Below the pieces are notes generated by a model. That model did not search any database. It saw nothing but the letters and a program-made list of their open reading frames with translations, and was not told the DNA's origin. Positions 52,128-60,758 of a stretch of DNA of 64,000 nt are shown here, in pieces. A program made the position numbers and the translations under genes. This DNA is from an uncultured Alphaproteobacteria bacterium (GTDB taxonomy: Bacteria > Pseudomonadota > Alphaproteobacteria > Rhodobacterales > Rhodobacteraceae), in the NCBI GenBank assembly GCA_902570265.1, contig CACFXF010000007.1:1-64000 (forward strand), read 5' to 3'. Every line of letters begins with the position of its first letter. Position 1 is the first letter of the stretch.

Positions 52128-52688
52128 TCAGTCATGGTTAGGAACAACAATTGCGCGCACTTCACCCTTTGGTGAGGGAGACGCAATTGCCAATGCAACC
52201 TCCTCTATTGAGATAATCCTGCTTACTAGGGGTGAAACGTTTATTGTACCATCTGCGATTATTTTCGCAGCACGCTTGTGGGTAAAAGGATTTATTTCGT
52301 TGGAGAGTACAATCGCCTTTGACGCCGAAAAACCACAAAACTCGGCAAATCCAACATCTCTGTGAATACCTGCAGCAATATTGTTAAGGCATAGATTAAC
52401 CCGACCGCGCTGGCCCTGACTGCAGGCGCCACACCAAGTATTAGGGTCGCACGTGACCCGCGCACCTTCAGCGATGTCTGCCTCACCACTATCCACTACA
52501 ATACCTAAAAACTCATGGCCTAAAATTTTGTCAGGGGCTGAGGGAAACTCGCCATGATAAAGATGCCGGCCAGTGCCACAGATTCCAGCCACCTCAACCT
52601 TGATCAAAATTTCATTTCTGGCAGAGCTCGGTACGTCCACATCTACCCTCCGAATGTCGCCAGTTGCATAGAGTTTTGTAGCACGCAT
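52128..52688 (-). pseudogene. Zinc alcohol dehydrogenase (MDR) with the cofactor domain deleted in frame
   Basis: The 186 residues match the two ends of an MDR sugar or polyol dehydrogenase of about 340 residues. The N-terminal catalytic domain is present with GICGTGRHLYHGEF and GHEFLG zinc ligands. The text then jumps at about base 52295 from AIVLSNE to INPFTHKRAAKIIADG, which normally lies some 150 residues later. The whole NAD-binding Rossmann region is missing but the frame is kept. The structural zinc site is also damaged: CGACSQG has Gly where the third Cys belongs. It is probably non-functional. Start and operon position are normal. Confidence 0.8.
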
Positions 52689-53761
52689 TATAGCTCCTTT
52701 AGGGCTGCGATCATCTTAATCGTCTTCTCTGTCTCGCTTGCCGTAAGCAAGCCTAGTTTTATCTCAATGCGCCAGGTATCGCCACTTTGGATTGTTTTAA
52801 TTCTACCTTTTTCTTTTTCCGCCGTATATCCCTCAACTCCCGATGTGGACGGAAAGGCAATTCCCAGACCATCTTGATCTGGGGTCCGACAAATCCAGCG
52901 GGTACAGATCGGCGCTTGATCGGGGCGACATCGAACATAGTCCGCTGTACCATTAGGATGTTTTTGCAATGCGTGGGCAAACCCATCTGAATCGTTAATC
53001 ATGTCAATCTCAAAAACAACTTCTGGATCGAAGGCTAGTCCGGGCTGAAGTATGTGATGTATTTCTGGACTATCAGCGAGCCTGGACAAAAACTCTTTGT
53101 ATCCCGGCTTTGGGTTTACGTGCGACGGGATTGATTGCCGCACCCGAACCGATTTTGAGTTATAAAAGGCGCTGTAGTGTAGCTCTCCTTCATCGACAGG
53201 ACGGAAATTTGCATGACCCAGATACATTAAGTCCATAGGCGTCTGCTTCAGATTCTCGACACTGACTGAGACATCGAGCAGTGCAGATTCTGCCTTCATT
53301 GCAGTCTCGACTGTCGCAAGATAATTTGTTGAAAATGCAACTATGTGCTGATAAGTTCCCCCGACTTTTGTGCTCCGTTTATCTGGATCAAGCTCTAGCC
53401 AGGCAGAATTAAATGGTGCGTTTGGTAGTTCGCCATGCAATTGATGGTTGTCATTGGGGCCAGGTGCTCCGAGCCCAGTTATGCCGCAGTGGATCATAAA
53501 AGCGCCATAGTTTTCCAAATAATTACGCGTAAAAACAGGCTCATCAAACATTGATCGCATTGTCAGGTCGCGCCCATCAAAATTGGCGCGCCATATCTGC
53601 TGACCTTGAAAGGGCAAGACAATAATCTCGCCTCGGGCGTTTATTATACGCAGGGCTGCCACCCCGCTTTCGTATCGGAATGTCGTGATGGAAAAAGCGT
53701 CAAATTGACAAAGTGGGCGCTCTTTTTCATCAAACATTTGATCGTAGAGTTCTATTCGCAT
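52688..53761 (-). CDS. DUF4432 family aldose-1-epimerase-like protein
   Basis: The 357-residue protein looks like the galactose-mutarotase-fold DUF4432 group. It has VLPFQGQQIWRANFDGRDL (about residues 48-66), then GAFMIHCGITGLGAPG, HQLHGELPNAPFN with conserved His, and GHANFRPVDEGEL. These proteins bind a sugar and probably convert anomers or epimers. It is between the ABC ATPase gene and the damaged alcohol dehydrogenase, with an overlap of one base at the latter. It supports a carbohydrate substrate for the operon. Confidence 0.83.
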   Translation of the reverse strand: MRIELYDQMFDEKERPLCQFDAFSITTFRYESGVAALRIINARGEIIVLPFQGQQIWRANFDGRDLTMRSMFDEPVFTRNYLENYGAFMIHCGITGLGAPGPNDNHQLHGELPNAPFNSAWLELDPDKRSTKVGGTYQHIVAFSTNYLATVETAMKAESALLDVSVSVENLKQTPMDLMYLGHANFRPVDEGELHYSAFYNSKSVRVRQSIPSHVNPKPGYKEFLSRLADSPEIHHILQPGLAFDPEVVFEIDMINDSDGFAHALQKHPNGTADYVRCRPDQAPICTRWICRTPDQDGLGIAFPSTSGVEGYTAEKEKGRIKTIQSGDTWRIEIKLGLLTASETEKTIKMIAALKEL

Positions 53762-53767
53762 GCTGCC

Positions 53768-54838
53768 TTACCGTATACGCTGACCGTTGCTTTCGTCAAA
53801 AATGAAGAGACAATCGGGATGAATTATAACACCAACTTCATCGCCCTGTTCACCGGTAAAGTCTTTTGGGGCTTTCACTGAAATTTTGTCATCGCCCCAA
53901 TCCAATGTTACAAGAGCATGATCTCCAATTAATTCGTTGGTGTAAATTTTTCCAAATAAAGTCCCTTCACCGGAGGATGCAATGGAGCAATCCTCTGGCC
54001 GGACGCCCATGATAGCTTTATCCGCCTGTCCCGTAACCGCAGTTTGGATTGCAACACCATTGGTTGTGAATTGACCTCCGTTAAGACTTCCATGTACTAC
54101 GTTCATTGGCGGTGAGCCAATAAACTGGGCCACGAATAAGTTTGCAGGATTATTATAAATCTCTGCCGGTGTAGCAAGCTGTTGCAAAACACCTTTTTCG
54201 AGGATGGCGACTCTGTGCGCTAATGTCATTGCTTCGATCTGGTCATGGGTGACATAAATCGTTGTAATTCCCATAGATTTTTGCATGTGTTTAAGATGCG
54301 CGCGCATATGCCCGCGAAGTTTGGCATCAAGGTTCGACAGCGGTTCGTCCATGAGGAATACTGATGGCTGCCGAATGATGGCGCGGGCGAGTGCCACACG
54401 CTGACGCTGGCCACCGGAAAGCTCTCGAGGGTAGCGATCTAAAAGATCTCCTATCTGCACTTGTTTTGCGGCATTCCGAGTTGCTGCATCCATATCATCC
54501 TTGGCCATACCACGCACTTTCAATGGAAAACTAATGTTTTCCGCAACCGTTTTGTGTGGATAGAGCGCATAAGACTGAAAAACCATTGATATATCGCGGT
54601 ACTTTGGCAAAACATCTGTAACATTTTCTTCGTCTATGTAGACCTGACCACCAGATGGCTTTTCTAGGCCTGATAAGATGCGCAGGGCTGTAGTTTTCCC
54701 AGAACCTGACGCGCCCAACAGAACGACAAACTCGCCTGGTTGTACTTCCAAGTCAAAGTTTCTAAGCACCTTAACGTCGCCGAAATTTTTTTCCACGTTC
54801 TCAAATCGGACTGCCGCCTGACGATCAAAACCTTGCAT
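53768..54838 (-). CDS. Sugar ABC transporter ATP-binding protein, UgpC/MalK type
   Basis: The 356-residue ATPase has Walker A GASGSGKTT (about residues 38-46), Q-loop VFQSYALYPH, signature LSGGQRQRVALARAI, Walker B VFLMDEPLSNLDAKLR and switch YVTHDQIEAMT. A C-terminal TOBE-type domain of about 120 residues follows, with IMGVRPEDCSI. This is the CUT1 group for glycerol-3-phosphate, maltose, trehalose or polyols. It lies 3 bases after the permease gene and completes the importer. Confidence 0.93.
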   Translation of the reverse strand: MQGFDRQAAVRFENVEKNFGDVKVLRNFDLEVQPGEFVVLLGASGSGKTTALRILSGLEKPSGGQVYIDEENVTDVLPKYRDISMVFQSYALYPHKTVAENISFPLKVRGMAKDDMDAATRNAAKQVQIGDLLDRYPRELSGGQRQRVALARAIIRQPSVFLMDEPLSNLDAKLRGHMRAHLKHMQKSMGITTIYVTHDQIEAMTLAHRVAILEKGVLQQLATPAEIYNNPANLFVAQFIGSPPMNVVHGSLNGGQFTTNGVAIQTAVTGQADKAIMGVRPEDCSIASSGEGTLFGKIYTNELIGDHALVTLDWGDDKISVKAPKDFTGEQGDEVGVIIHPDCLFIFDESNGQRIR

Positions 54839-54841
54839 TTT

Positions 54842-56026
54842 TTAGCCTTTCATTGCGCCCATGAGGACGCCCTTAGATATGAACCTTGTCAACAATATTG
54901 CCATGATGATTACAGGTATGATCATAACGACAATTACTGCACACATTTCCCACCACAAAATGCCTTTCTCACCTGTATTTTTTGCTGACACCATAATTGG
55001 CATTGTCTGAACCTTGACTGTAGCCAAGAACACAGCAAATAGGTATTCGTTCCAGCAAAGCACAAGTGTCAACAAGGTCGTTGCTGCAAGACCGGGACGG
55101 GTTAAGGGCAAGACAATTTCCCGGAAAATGCGTAGTCGCGTGGCACCGTCAAGTTGCGCAGATTCTTCTAGCTCTATTGGCAGATTCCTAAAAAAGTCAT
55201 ACATGAGCCAGACCACAATTGGCATATTAGCCACGGCATAAAGCAAAATTATTGCTAAGTGTGTGTCCAGCATTCCAACGGCTTGAAACATCACATAGAG
55301 TGGGATTACAACCACTATTGGCGGTAAGATTCTCTGCGATATAATCCAAAACAATATATCACCATTCCTCAGCGACATCTTGAAGTATCCACGAAGAGCG
55401 CGAAGTAAGAAAAAGAAAAGTGCCAACGCAACACTTGATGACACCCACCAAGGCACGCCGTAATACGTGACCGTAAAAATAACGACAACTAACAGCAAAA
55501 CAAAAATCATGATATTGCCAAAACGCGGAGCGTACTGAATGCGTGCCAAGGCAAAAGCAGCCATTGAGCCAACTAGTACACATAAACCTGTTGCAAAAAT
55601 GCTAATCACGAATGAATTGGTAAACGCTAGATAAATTTTGCAGATTTGCGGTTCCATTGGATTAAGTTCAATCACCGGCGAGACTACGAAAACCGCAGAA
55701 TTGTAAACTAACAACCATAGCTGTCTTCCGATTGCACTCACTGTACAGTATGGATCTTCACTAAATTGAACGCGCCAAGCATCGAGCGTGGGCTGAAAAT
55801 CTACGAAAGGGATATAGAAAGGCCCTTGATTGACGGCAGTCATATCCTTGAACGAAGTAATGACGACCCAGTAAATTGGAAACAGGACGAAAAAAGACCA
55901 AACCCCTAGTAGACTGTAGGCGAATATCTTGGCCATTGGTGACATCTTCCCAATTGCAGGTGCTTCAAACAAACGCTGCATCAAGGTACGTTGAGATTTT
56001 TGGAATTTATAGGAGCTTTTACTCAT
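54842..56026 (-). CDS. Sugar ABC transporter permease, MalG type, with extra membrane segment
   Basis: The 394-residue membrane protein has the CUT1 permease core and the EAA loop EESAQLDGATRLRIFREIVL (about residues 284-303). It is about 110 residues longer than a usual MalG. Part of the extra length is an added hydrophobic pair near residues 170-215 (IMIFVLLLVVVIFTVTYYG and SSSVALALFFFLLRALRG), with a long periplasmic piece before it. The partner permease carries a similar addition. The two genes overlap by 4 bases. The transported compound is probably a sugar or polyol. Confidence 0.88.
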   Translation of the reverse strand: MSKSSYKFQKSQRTLMQRLFEAPAIGKMSPMAKIFAYSLLGVWSFFVLFPIYWVVITSFKDMTAVNQGPFYIPFVDFQPTLDAWRVQFSEDPYCTVSAIGRQLWLLVYNSAVFVVSPVIELNPMEPQICKIYLAFTNSFVISIFATGLCVLVGSMAAFALARIQYAPRFGNIMIFVLLLVVVIFTVTYYGVPWWVSSSVALALFFFLLRALRGYFKMSLRNGDILFWIISQRILPPIVVVIPLYVMFQAVGMLDTHLAIILLYAVANMPIVVWLMYDFFRNLPIELEESAQLDGATRLRIFREIVLPLTRPGLAATTLLTLVLCWNEYLFAVFLATVKVQTMPIMVSAKNTGEKGILWWEMCAVIVVMIIPVIIMAILLTRFISKGVLMGAMKG

Positions 56027-57177
56027 GCGTTAGCCTTTTTAACCTGACCAAGAACCACATAGTTAAAAAACGACGCACAGACGACAACAGTAAGAATTAA
56101 GAGCATATAGGCTATTGCTGCCGAGGAACCCATGTCATTGGCCCGCCAGACGAACATTGACTGCAAAGTCATCGATTCTGTTGCCGTTCCAGGTCCACCG
56201 CCTGTCATAATGTTGGGCAGATCGACGATCTTGAACGCCTCTATCATTCGTATCAACAATACGGTCACAGCAACAGGTAGGACCTGTGGCCAAATAATCT
56301 CTCTAAAAATTTGAGGGCTTGATGCCCCGTCAACTTGTGCTGCCTCAACATGATCGTTAGGCACGTTCTCTAAAGCCGCCAACATGCAGATAAAAATAAA
56401 GGGTATCCACTGCCAAGATTCGCCAATCATCATTATAAATCGTGCTGACCATGCGTCGGCAGACCAGACCCAATCTGATAATCCAAGAAAAGCCAGAAGA
56501 GGCTCAAACGGACCCTTAGTGACGTCGGCTAACATCCGCATTGCATATCCAACACCCAAAGGGGTAATCATAAGTGGAATGAAAAAAACTACCCGAAAAA
56601 AGTTTTTGCCAGAAATTGGCTGTGAACACAGAAAGGCTAATCCAGTTCCGATCACAAATTGAAGAGCACAGCCCACGATAACATAGAAAAGTGTTGTATA
56701 AAGAGTGCCTATAGCATTTCCGGACAAGAACGACGCACACAAAAGCCAAGACAGGAAAATCGCCATAGCTGCGGAGATCGTCCGTCCTATCATGCCTACC
56801 CAAGTTGTAAGTTTTCTAGACCGCCAGAGCCACACTAAGACTGCAATGACAATTATTATAAATATTACATATCCAAAAATGCTGACAGGATCAGTTCGGC
56901 CCAGAAATTGTACCTCACTACTGCCAAAAAACAGTTTTTTAAAGTTCCGAAGACCTACATAACGAAACTTAAGCCCATCACCCGTAAAACGCACACGGCT
57001 AACTGCGAAAAAAATCGAATAAACTGTTGGAAAAATTGCGAAAATTAAAATTAAAGTCGTACAAGGTGCGATGAAAAATGTACCGGAATGTCGGTCCACC
57101 CATTCCCCCAACCGGTTTCTTCGGGTTACGCCAGCCGACATGGAAGTCGGCTGGAGCGAAGTTTTATACGAAGCCAT
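56023..57177 (-). CDS. Sugar ABC transporter permease, MalF type, with extra membrane segment
   Basis: The 384-residue protein has the CUT1 core and the EAA loop VEAAQVDGASSPQIFREIIW (about residues 279-298). About 80 residues are added near residues 97-155, with two hydrophobic helices (SIFGYVIFIIIVIAVLVWLW and MAIFLSWLLCASFL), placed before the core helices. The matching insertion in the MalG-type partner suggests the two extra regions interact. It is 16 bases downstream of the binding-protein gene and overlaps the next permease. Confidence 0.88.
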   Translation of the reverse strand: MASYKTSLQPTSMSAGVTRRNRLGEWVDRHSGTFFIAPCTTLILIFAIFPTVYSIFFAVSRVRFTGDGLKFRYVGLRNFKKLFFGSSEVQFLGRTDPVSIFGYVIFIIIVIAVLVWLWRSRKLTTWVGMIGRTISAAMAIFLSWLLCASFLSGNAIGTLYTTLFYVIVGCALQFVIGTGLAFLCSQPISGKNFFRVVFFIPLMITPLGVGYAMRMLADVTKGPFEPLLAFLGLSDWVWSADAWSARFIMMIGESWQWIPFIFICMLAALENVPNDHVEAAQVDGASSPQIFREIIWPQVLPVAVTVLLIRMIEAFKIVDLPNIMTGGGPGTATESMTLQSMFVWRANDMGSSAAIAYMLLILTVVVCASFFNYVVLGQVKKANA

Positions 57178-57193
57178 TAATTAATTGGCTTAT

Positions 57194-58666
57194 TTAGAGA
57201 CCAAGTGCCAAGGCTTGGGATGCGACCTGTTCGTCGCGCCCAAAGTCTTCAGTGACCTCTTCCCAACCTTCTTCAATATTGGCCAGAGCCTCATCAACCG
57301 TAATTTCTCCTGCCAGATAGCGCGCAAGCTCGGTATCGAGAACGACAGAAGTGTATTTCTGAGCACCTGGGATTTTCATGTCAGATGCCATGTTGAGGTT
57401 ATTGATAGCACCGTTAATTGCACCAAGGTAGTTATCAGCCAATGCTTTTGGCATGCCCGCTTTTACCCAAAGATCGGTACTCGCTAACTGCGAGGTACGG
57501 TAAGGATTGTAGCCAGTTGCGCCAATCGTTACATCAACACCAGATTGTGCTGCTTGGTTCATGTAAGACAAGAATGCGTAAGCTGCAGCTTTAGTCTTTG
57601 CGTCAGCCCCTTTATTCACTGCTCCTGCCCATCCACCAAAGGCTGCAAATGGCGCATAGTTGATGCCGTCAACAGCATAGGGGGCCGTCGCAGCAGAAAC
57701 AGGAACCAACTTTCCAGTTGCTCGGTCTAACACTTCGGTTGAACCAATTGCTGAAATAGCGTACATCTTGCCTCGGATTGATTTTGCATCATCGTCAAGT
57801 TGCAAAGTACCTGGATCTCCCCATTCTACAATCAAGCCACACCGACCTGCTTTGAACAACGCGCGAGTATCTCCAATATCCATATTCAACTCGTCTGGTG
57901 GGCCGTATTTACCCGTAGCTTTGTAGAGCTCAAACGCTTTTTTCCAGCCTTCATTATTGATAATCGGTTTCATTGTCGCATTATCGAAATGGAAGCCTTG
58001 GGCAGTACCTTGTGTCTGAACGATTGGGGCAGCAAATGTTTGAATCGCGAAATACGATTGGGCATTTCTCTTTTTGAAGATGCAGGAACCAAAATCGCCT
58101 TCGCCGTCTCCGTTCATATCTTCACCGTGAATTTTGGAAGCAACGTCCAAATACTCTTCCCAAGTTTTGGGTGGCTGCAATCCTTTACTGCTTAAAACAT
58201 CAGTCCGATAATAGACCATTTGAAAGTCACCATCTACCATCAAAAGTTTAGTTTTCCCACCAACTTTTTGGCCAAATTCGCGAAAATAAGGCGCGATGTC
58301 ATCAAGATCAATCTTACTGTCGGCTGCAATATAAGGATCGAGGTCCTCTAACAATCCGGCGGCATCAAGTTCTACACCCCAACCGGCAGCAAAAACGCCC
58401 ACGTCGATTGAATTGGTGCCAGTTGACCAGTCAGCTTGAATCTTTGGAAAAATCTCAGCAAACGGTACTTCCGTCACCACAATTTTTGCCCCTGTCATTG
58501 CTTCAAAGTCTTTTCCACGTTCAGCCAAAGGACCTGCAATCACATAGCCAGGCCGCGTTAAAATATCGACTGTAACGCCCTTAAATTCTTGAGCCACCGC
58601 TGGAATAGCGGTTAGGCCCATTGCGGCGACGCCCAAAGTCAGCGCCGACAATTTTTTTAAAAACAT
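57194..58666 (-). CDS. Periplasmic sugar-binding protein, CUT1 family
   Basis: The 490-residue product has a signal peptide (MFLKKLSALTLGVAAMGLTA, cleaved near VAQEF) and the SBP_bac_1 fold. It carries DFEAMTGAKIVVTEVPFAEI, the hinge WGVELDAAGLLEDLDPYI, KTWEEYLDVASKI and the late AAYAFLSYMNQAAQSG. It is longer than typical 420-residue sugar-binding proteins. It is the first gene of the minus-strand operon that continues through two permeases, ATPase, DUF4432, dehydrogenase, aldolase, dehydrogenase and kinase. GGGAGG lies before the start. Periplasmic and probably abundant. Confidence 0.92.
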   Translation of the reverse strand: MFLKKLSALTLGVAAMGLTAIPAVAQEFKGVTVDILTRPGYVIAGPLAERGKDFEAMTGAKIVVTEVPFAEIFPKIQADWSTGTNSIDVGVFAAGWGVELDAAGLLEDLDPYIAADSKIDLDDIAPYFREFGQKVGGKTKLLMVDGDFQMVYYRTDVLSSKGLQPPKTWEEYLDVASKIHGEDMNGDGEGDFGSCIFKKRNAQSYFAIQTFAAPIVQTQGTAQGFHFDNATMKPIINNEGWKKAFELYKATGKYGPPDELNMDIGDTRALFKAGRCGLIVEWGDPGTLQLDDDAKSIRGKMYAISAIGSTEVLDRATGKLVPVSAATAPYAVDGINYAPFAAFGGWAGAVNKGADAKTKAAAYAFLSYMNQAAQSGVDVTIGATGYNPYRTSQLASTDLWVKAGMPKALADNYLGAINGAINNLNMASDMKIPGAQKYTSVVLDTELARYLAGEITVDEALANIEEGWEEVTEDFGRDEQVASQALALGL

Positions 58667-58764
58667 TAAATTCCCTCCCAGGTAATAGTTATTTTTAAGC
58701 CCTTACGAGCACTCATCGGACCATCTTAGTTTGCAATTTTCTATCTTACAACAAAAAAATTCCT

Positions 58765-58793
58765 TTATTCCTTGACTCGCAAGTAAGTGTCAA
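58765..58793 (-). promoter_or_regulatory. Candidate sigma-70 promoter of the sugar ABC operon
   Basis: On the minus strand TTGACA (58793-58788) is followed after 17 bases by GAATAA (58770-58765). Spacing is ideal and the -35 box perfect; the -10 box is weak. It lies about 100 bases before the binding-protein start. Tandem repeats overlap the -35 box. Confidence 0.45.
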
Positions 58794-58809
58794 TCAAGTG
58801 AGTGTCGAT
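58780..58809. promoter_or_regulatory. Two tandem 15-bp repeats, possible operator
   Basis: CAAGTAAGTGTCAAT is followed at once by CAAGTGAGTGTCGAT, 13 of 15 bases identical. The pair overlaps the candidate -35 box of the sugar ABC operon and lies in the divergent region shared with the SDR gene. Side-by-side copies at such a place are typical of regulator binding sites. The regulator is not in this window. Confidence 0.5.
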
Positions 58810-58889
58810 AATTTGGTTCATCTAAATCTTTCTGGACAACTTATGAATGTTGTTTAAACTCTGAGGACAATACCTATTGGAGAAATACT

Positions 58890-59621
58890 GTGAATACAGG
58901 CTTAAAAGATCGTGTAATTCTTGTTACTGGTGCATCTGGTGGTATCGGCGCTGCAACAGTACGTATGTTAGTTAAGGAAGAAGCAAAGGTTATCGCTTCA
59001 GGCCGGAACGAAGATAAACTGGCAAATTTGGCAATGGATACCGGATGTGATGTGCTGCCTTTCGATCTAGAATCAGAGCTTTCCGTGAAAGACGCCTTAT
59101 CAGACATTGAGGTTTTTGGCATCGTAAACTGCGGTGGCTGGGGAGGTGAGATTGCATCGCCGATGGAAACCGATTTGGAGGTGTTCGACAAGGTCACTAG
59201 TGTGAATGCGCGCGGCACACTTCTTGTGACAAAGTATGCCTCTCAGGGGATGATCAAAGCTGGGCTGGGAGGCTCGATTGTAAATGTTTCCAGTCAGGCG
59301 TCGCTTGTTGGGCTAGCCGGACATATTTCGTACGCATCCTCTAAAGGGGCGGTCGATGCAATGACACGAGTTTCCGCATTAGAACTGGGAAAGTATGACA
59401 TTCGCGTCAATGCTGTAAATCCAACGGTTGTGATGACACCGATGTCGGAATGGTATTGGGGACGGGAGGACATTGGCGACCCACTTTTGGAGGCTATGCC
59501 GCTTACCCGTTGGGCAACTGAAGAGGATTGTGCAGCACCTATTGTCTTCCTTCTATCGGATGCATCAGCAATGATTTCAGGCGTATGCCTACCGATTGAT
59601 GGCGGCTTTACGGCCGTTTAG
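58890..59621 (+). CDS. Short-chain dehydrogenase/reductase
   Basis: The 243-residue enzyme has the classical SDR signs: VTGASGGIGAATVRML (about residues 11-26), the structural NCGG (normally NNAG) near residue 82, catalytic Ser in IVNVSSQASL and YASSKGA with catalytic Tyr and Lys (about 152-158). It starts at GTG, chosen because GGAGA lies at proper distance. It is divergent from the sugar ABC operon and convergent with an aldo/keto reductase, with a 4-base overlap of ends. It probably oxidises or reduces a sugar, polyol or derived aldehyde in the same pathway. Confidence 0.9.
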   Translation: MNTGLKDRVILVTGASGGIGAATVRMLVKEEAKVIASGRNEDKLANLAMDTGCDVLPFDLESELSVKDALSDIEVFGIVNCGGWGGEIASPMETDLEVFDKVTSVNARGTLLVTKYASQGMIKAGLGGSIVNVSSQASLVGLAGHISYASSKGAVDAMTRVSALELGKYDIRVNAVNPTVVMTPMSEWYWGREDIGDPLLEAMPLTRWATEEDCAAPIVFLLSDASAMISGVCLPIDGGFTAV

Positions 59622-60604
59622 CTAGGAACGGCGGCTGACGGTTCCATCAAATTTTTTTCTTTCAGAGTAGACCAAAATTCTTTTGGTATAGGTGTCTTGA
59701 ACCAAGTTACAATCTGCTCCAATTCTCCCTTGTCTCTCGGGCCTGGAATGACGGAGCAGACGATCTCATCACCTAAGGGAAATTGTAGCGCAGCCGCAGG
59801 AAGAGGAATGCCAAATTCATCTGCAACAACACCCAACGCGCGTGCTTTGTCTATCACTTCTTTTGGGGCCTTTGCATAATTCCAAGTATCACGTCCGACG
59901 AGAATACCCGAATTAAATGGGCCTCCACAGATGATTGACGTGCCAGCCTTGCGACAGGCTGGAAATAATTTGTCAACTGCTGTCTGTTCAAGGAGAGTAT
60001 ACCGGCCCGCAAGCAGAAACACGTCCCAATTCCCTATTGCCAAAGCATCCATGCATACCTTGTTTTCATTAACCCCTAGTCCAATTGCTTTTATCAAACC
60101 TGCAGTGCGCAACTCGTCCATTGCTCGGTAACCGCCACTTTCTAGACTTTTAAAATGCTTCACATGATCTTGGCCGTGCTGAAATTCTCCAATGTCATGC
60201 ACCAATAAAATATCAATTCTATCCAGTCCTAGCCTCTGGAGATTATCTTCATATGCGCGCATGATCCCGTCGTAACTATAATCGTAAACAACATTGAACG
60301 GCAGAGGGTCAACCATGCCGAAATCCGCTGGATTTTTGACTGGACCGGGCGCAAGCAAGCGCCCAACTTTATCAGATAGGATGTATTCACTGCCGCGCAG
60401 AACGTCCCCCATCACACGTTCTGAACGACCAAAGCCATACCAAGGCGCCGTATCAAAATAGCCTATGCCTATATTTTTTGCGGCTTGAATTAACTCTTCA
60501 GCTTGAGCATACCCAAGGTCTGCAAAATTTCCACCGAGTGGCGCACCACCAAGTCCAAGGCTATCTATTTCAAGCTTCGTTTGCCCTATTCTTCTTTTAT
60601 CCAT
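59618..60604 (-). CDS. Aldo/keto reductase
   Basis: The 328-residue TIM-barrel oxidoreductase has the catalytic tetrad. GYFDTAPWYGFGRSERVMG supplies Asp and Tyr (about residues 48-66), LSDKVGR the Lys near 79, and LLVHDIG the His. The late SVIPGPRDKGEL is the NADPH phosphate contact. It resembles the L-fucose/D-threo-aldose dehydrogenase branch and would interconvert a sugar aldehyde with its lactone or alcohol. Its gene ends inside the end of the convergent SDR gene. The upstream 154 bases before its start hold nothing clear. Confidence 0.9.
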   Translation of the reverse strand: MDKRRIGQTKLEIDSLGLGGAPLGGNFADLGYAQAEELIQAAKNIGIGYFDTAPWYGFGRSERVMGDVLRGSEYILSDKVGRLLAPGPVKNPADFGMVDPLPFNVVYDYSYDGIMRAYEDNLQRLGLDRIDILLVHDIGEFQHGQDHVKHFKSLESGGYRAMDELRTAGLIKAIGLGVNENKVCMDALAIGNWDVFLLAGRYTLLEQTAVDKLFPACRKAGTSIICGGPFNSGILVGRDTWNYAKAPKEVIDKARALGVVADEFGIPLPAAALQFPLGDEIVCSVIPGPRDKGELEQIVTWFKTPIPKEFWSTLKEKNLMEPSAAVPS

Positions 60605-60758
60605 GTTAAACTCCGTTCGTTTTCAAGCTAATCTATTAAGTTGAAAATTGACTCGCCACGTTATATAAGCCTAGCAGATTAGCTGACTATATTTGTTACT
60701 TCAAGTGATGTTAGCACTGCGAAACTGGAATACTACCGACTATTCGGCTTTGTTGGAG

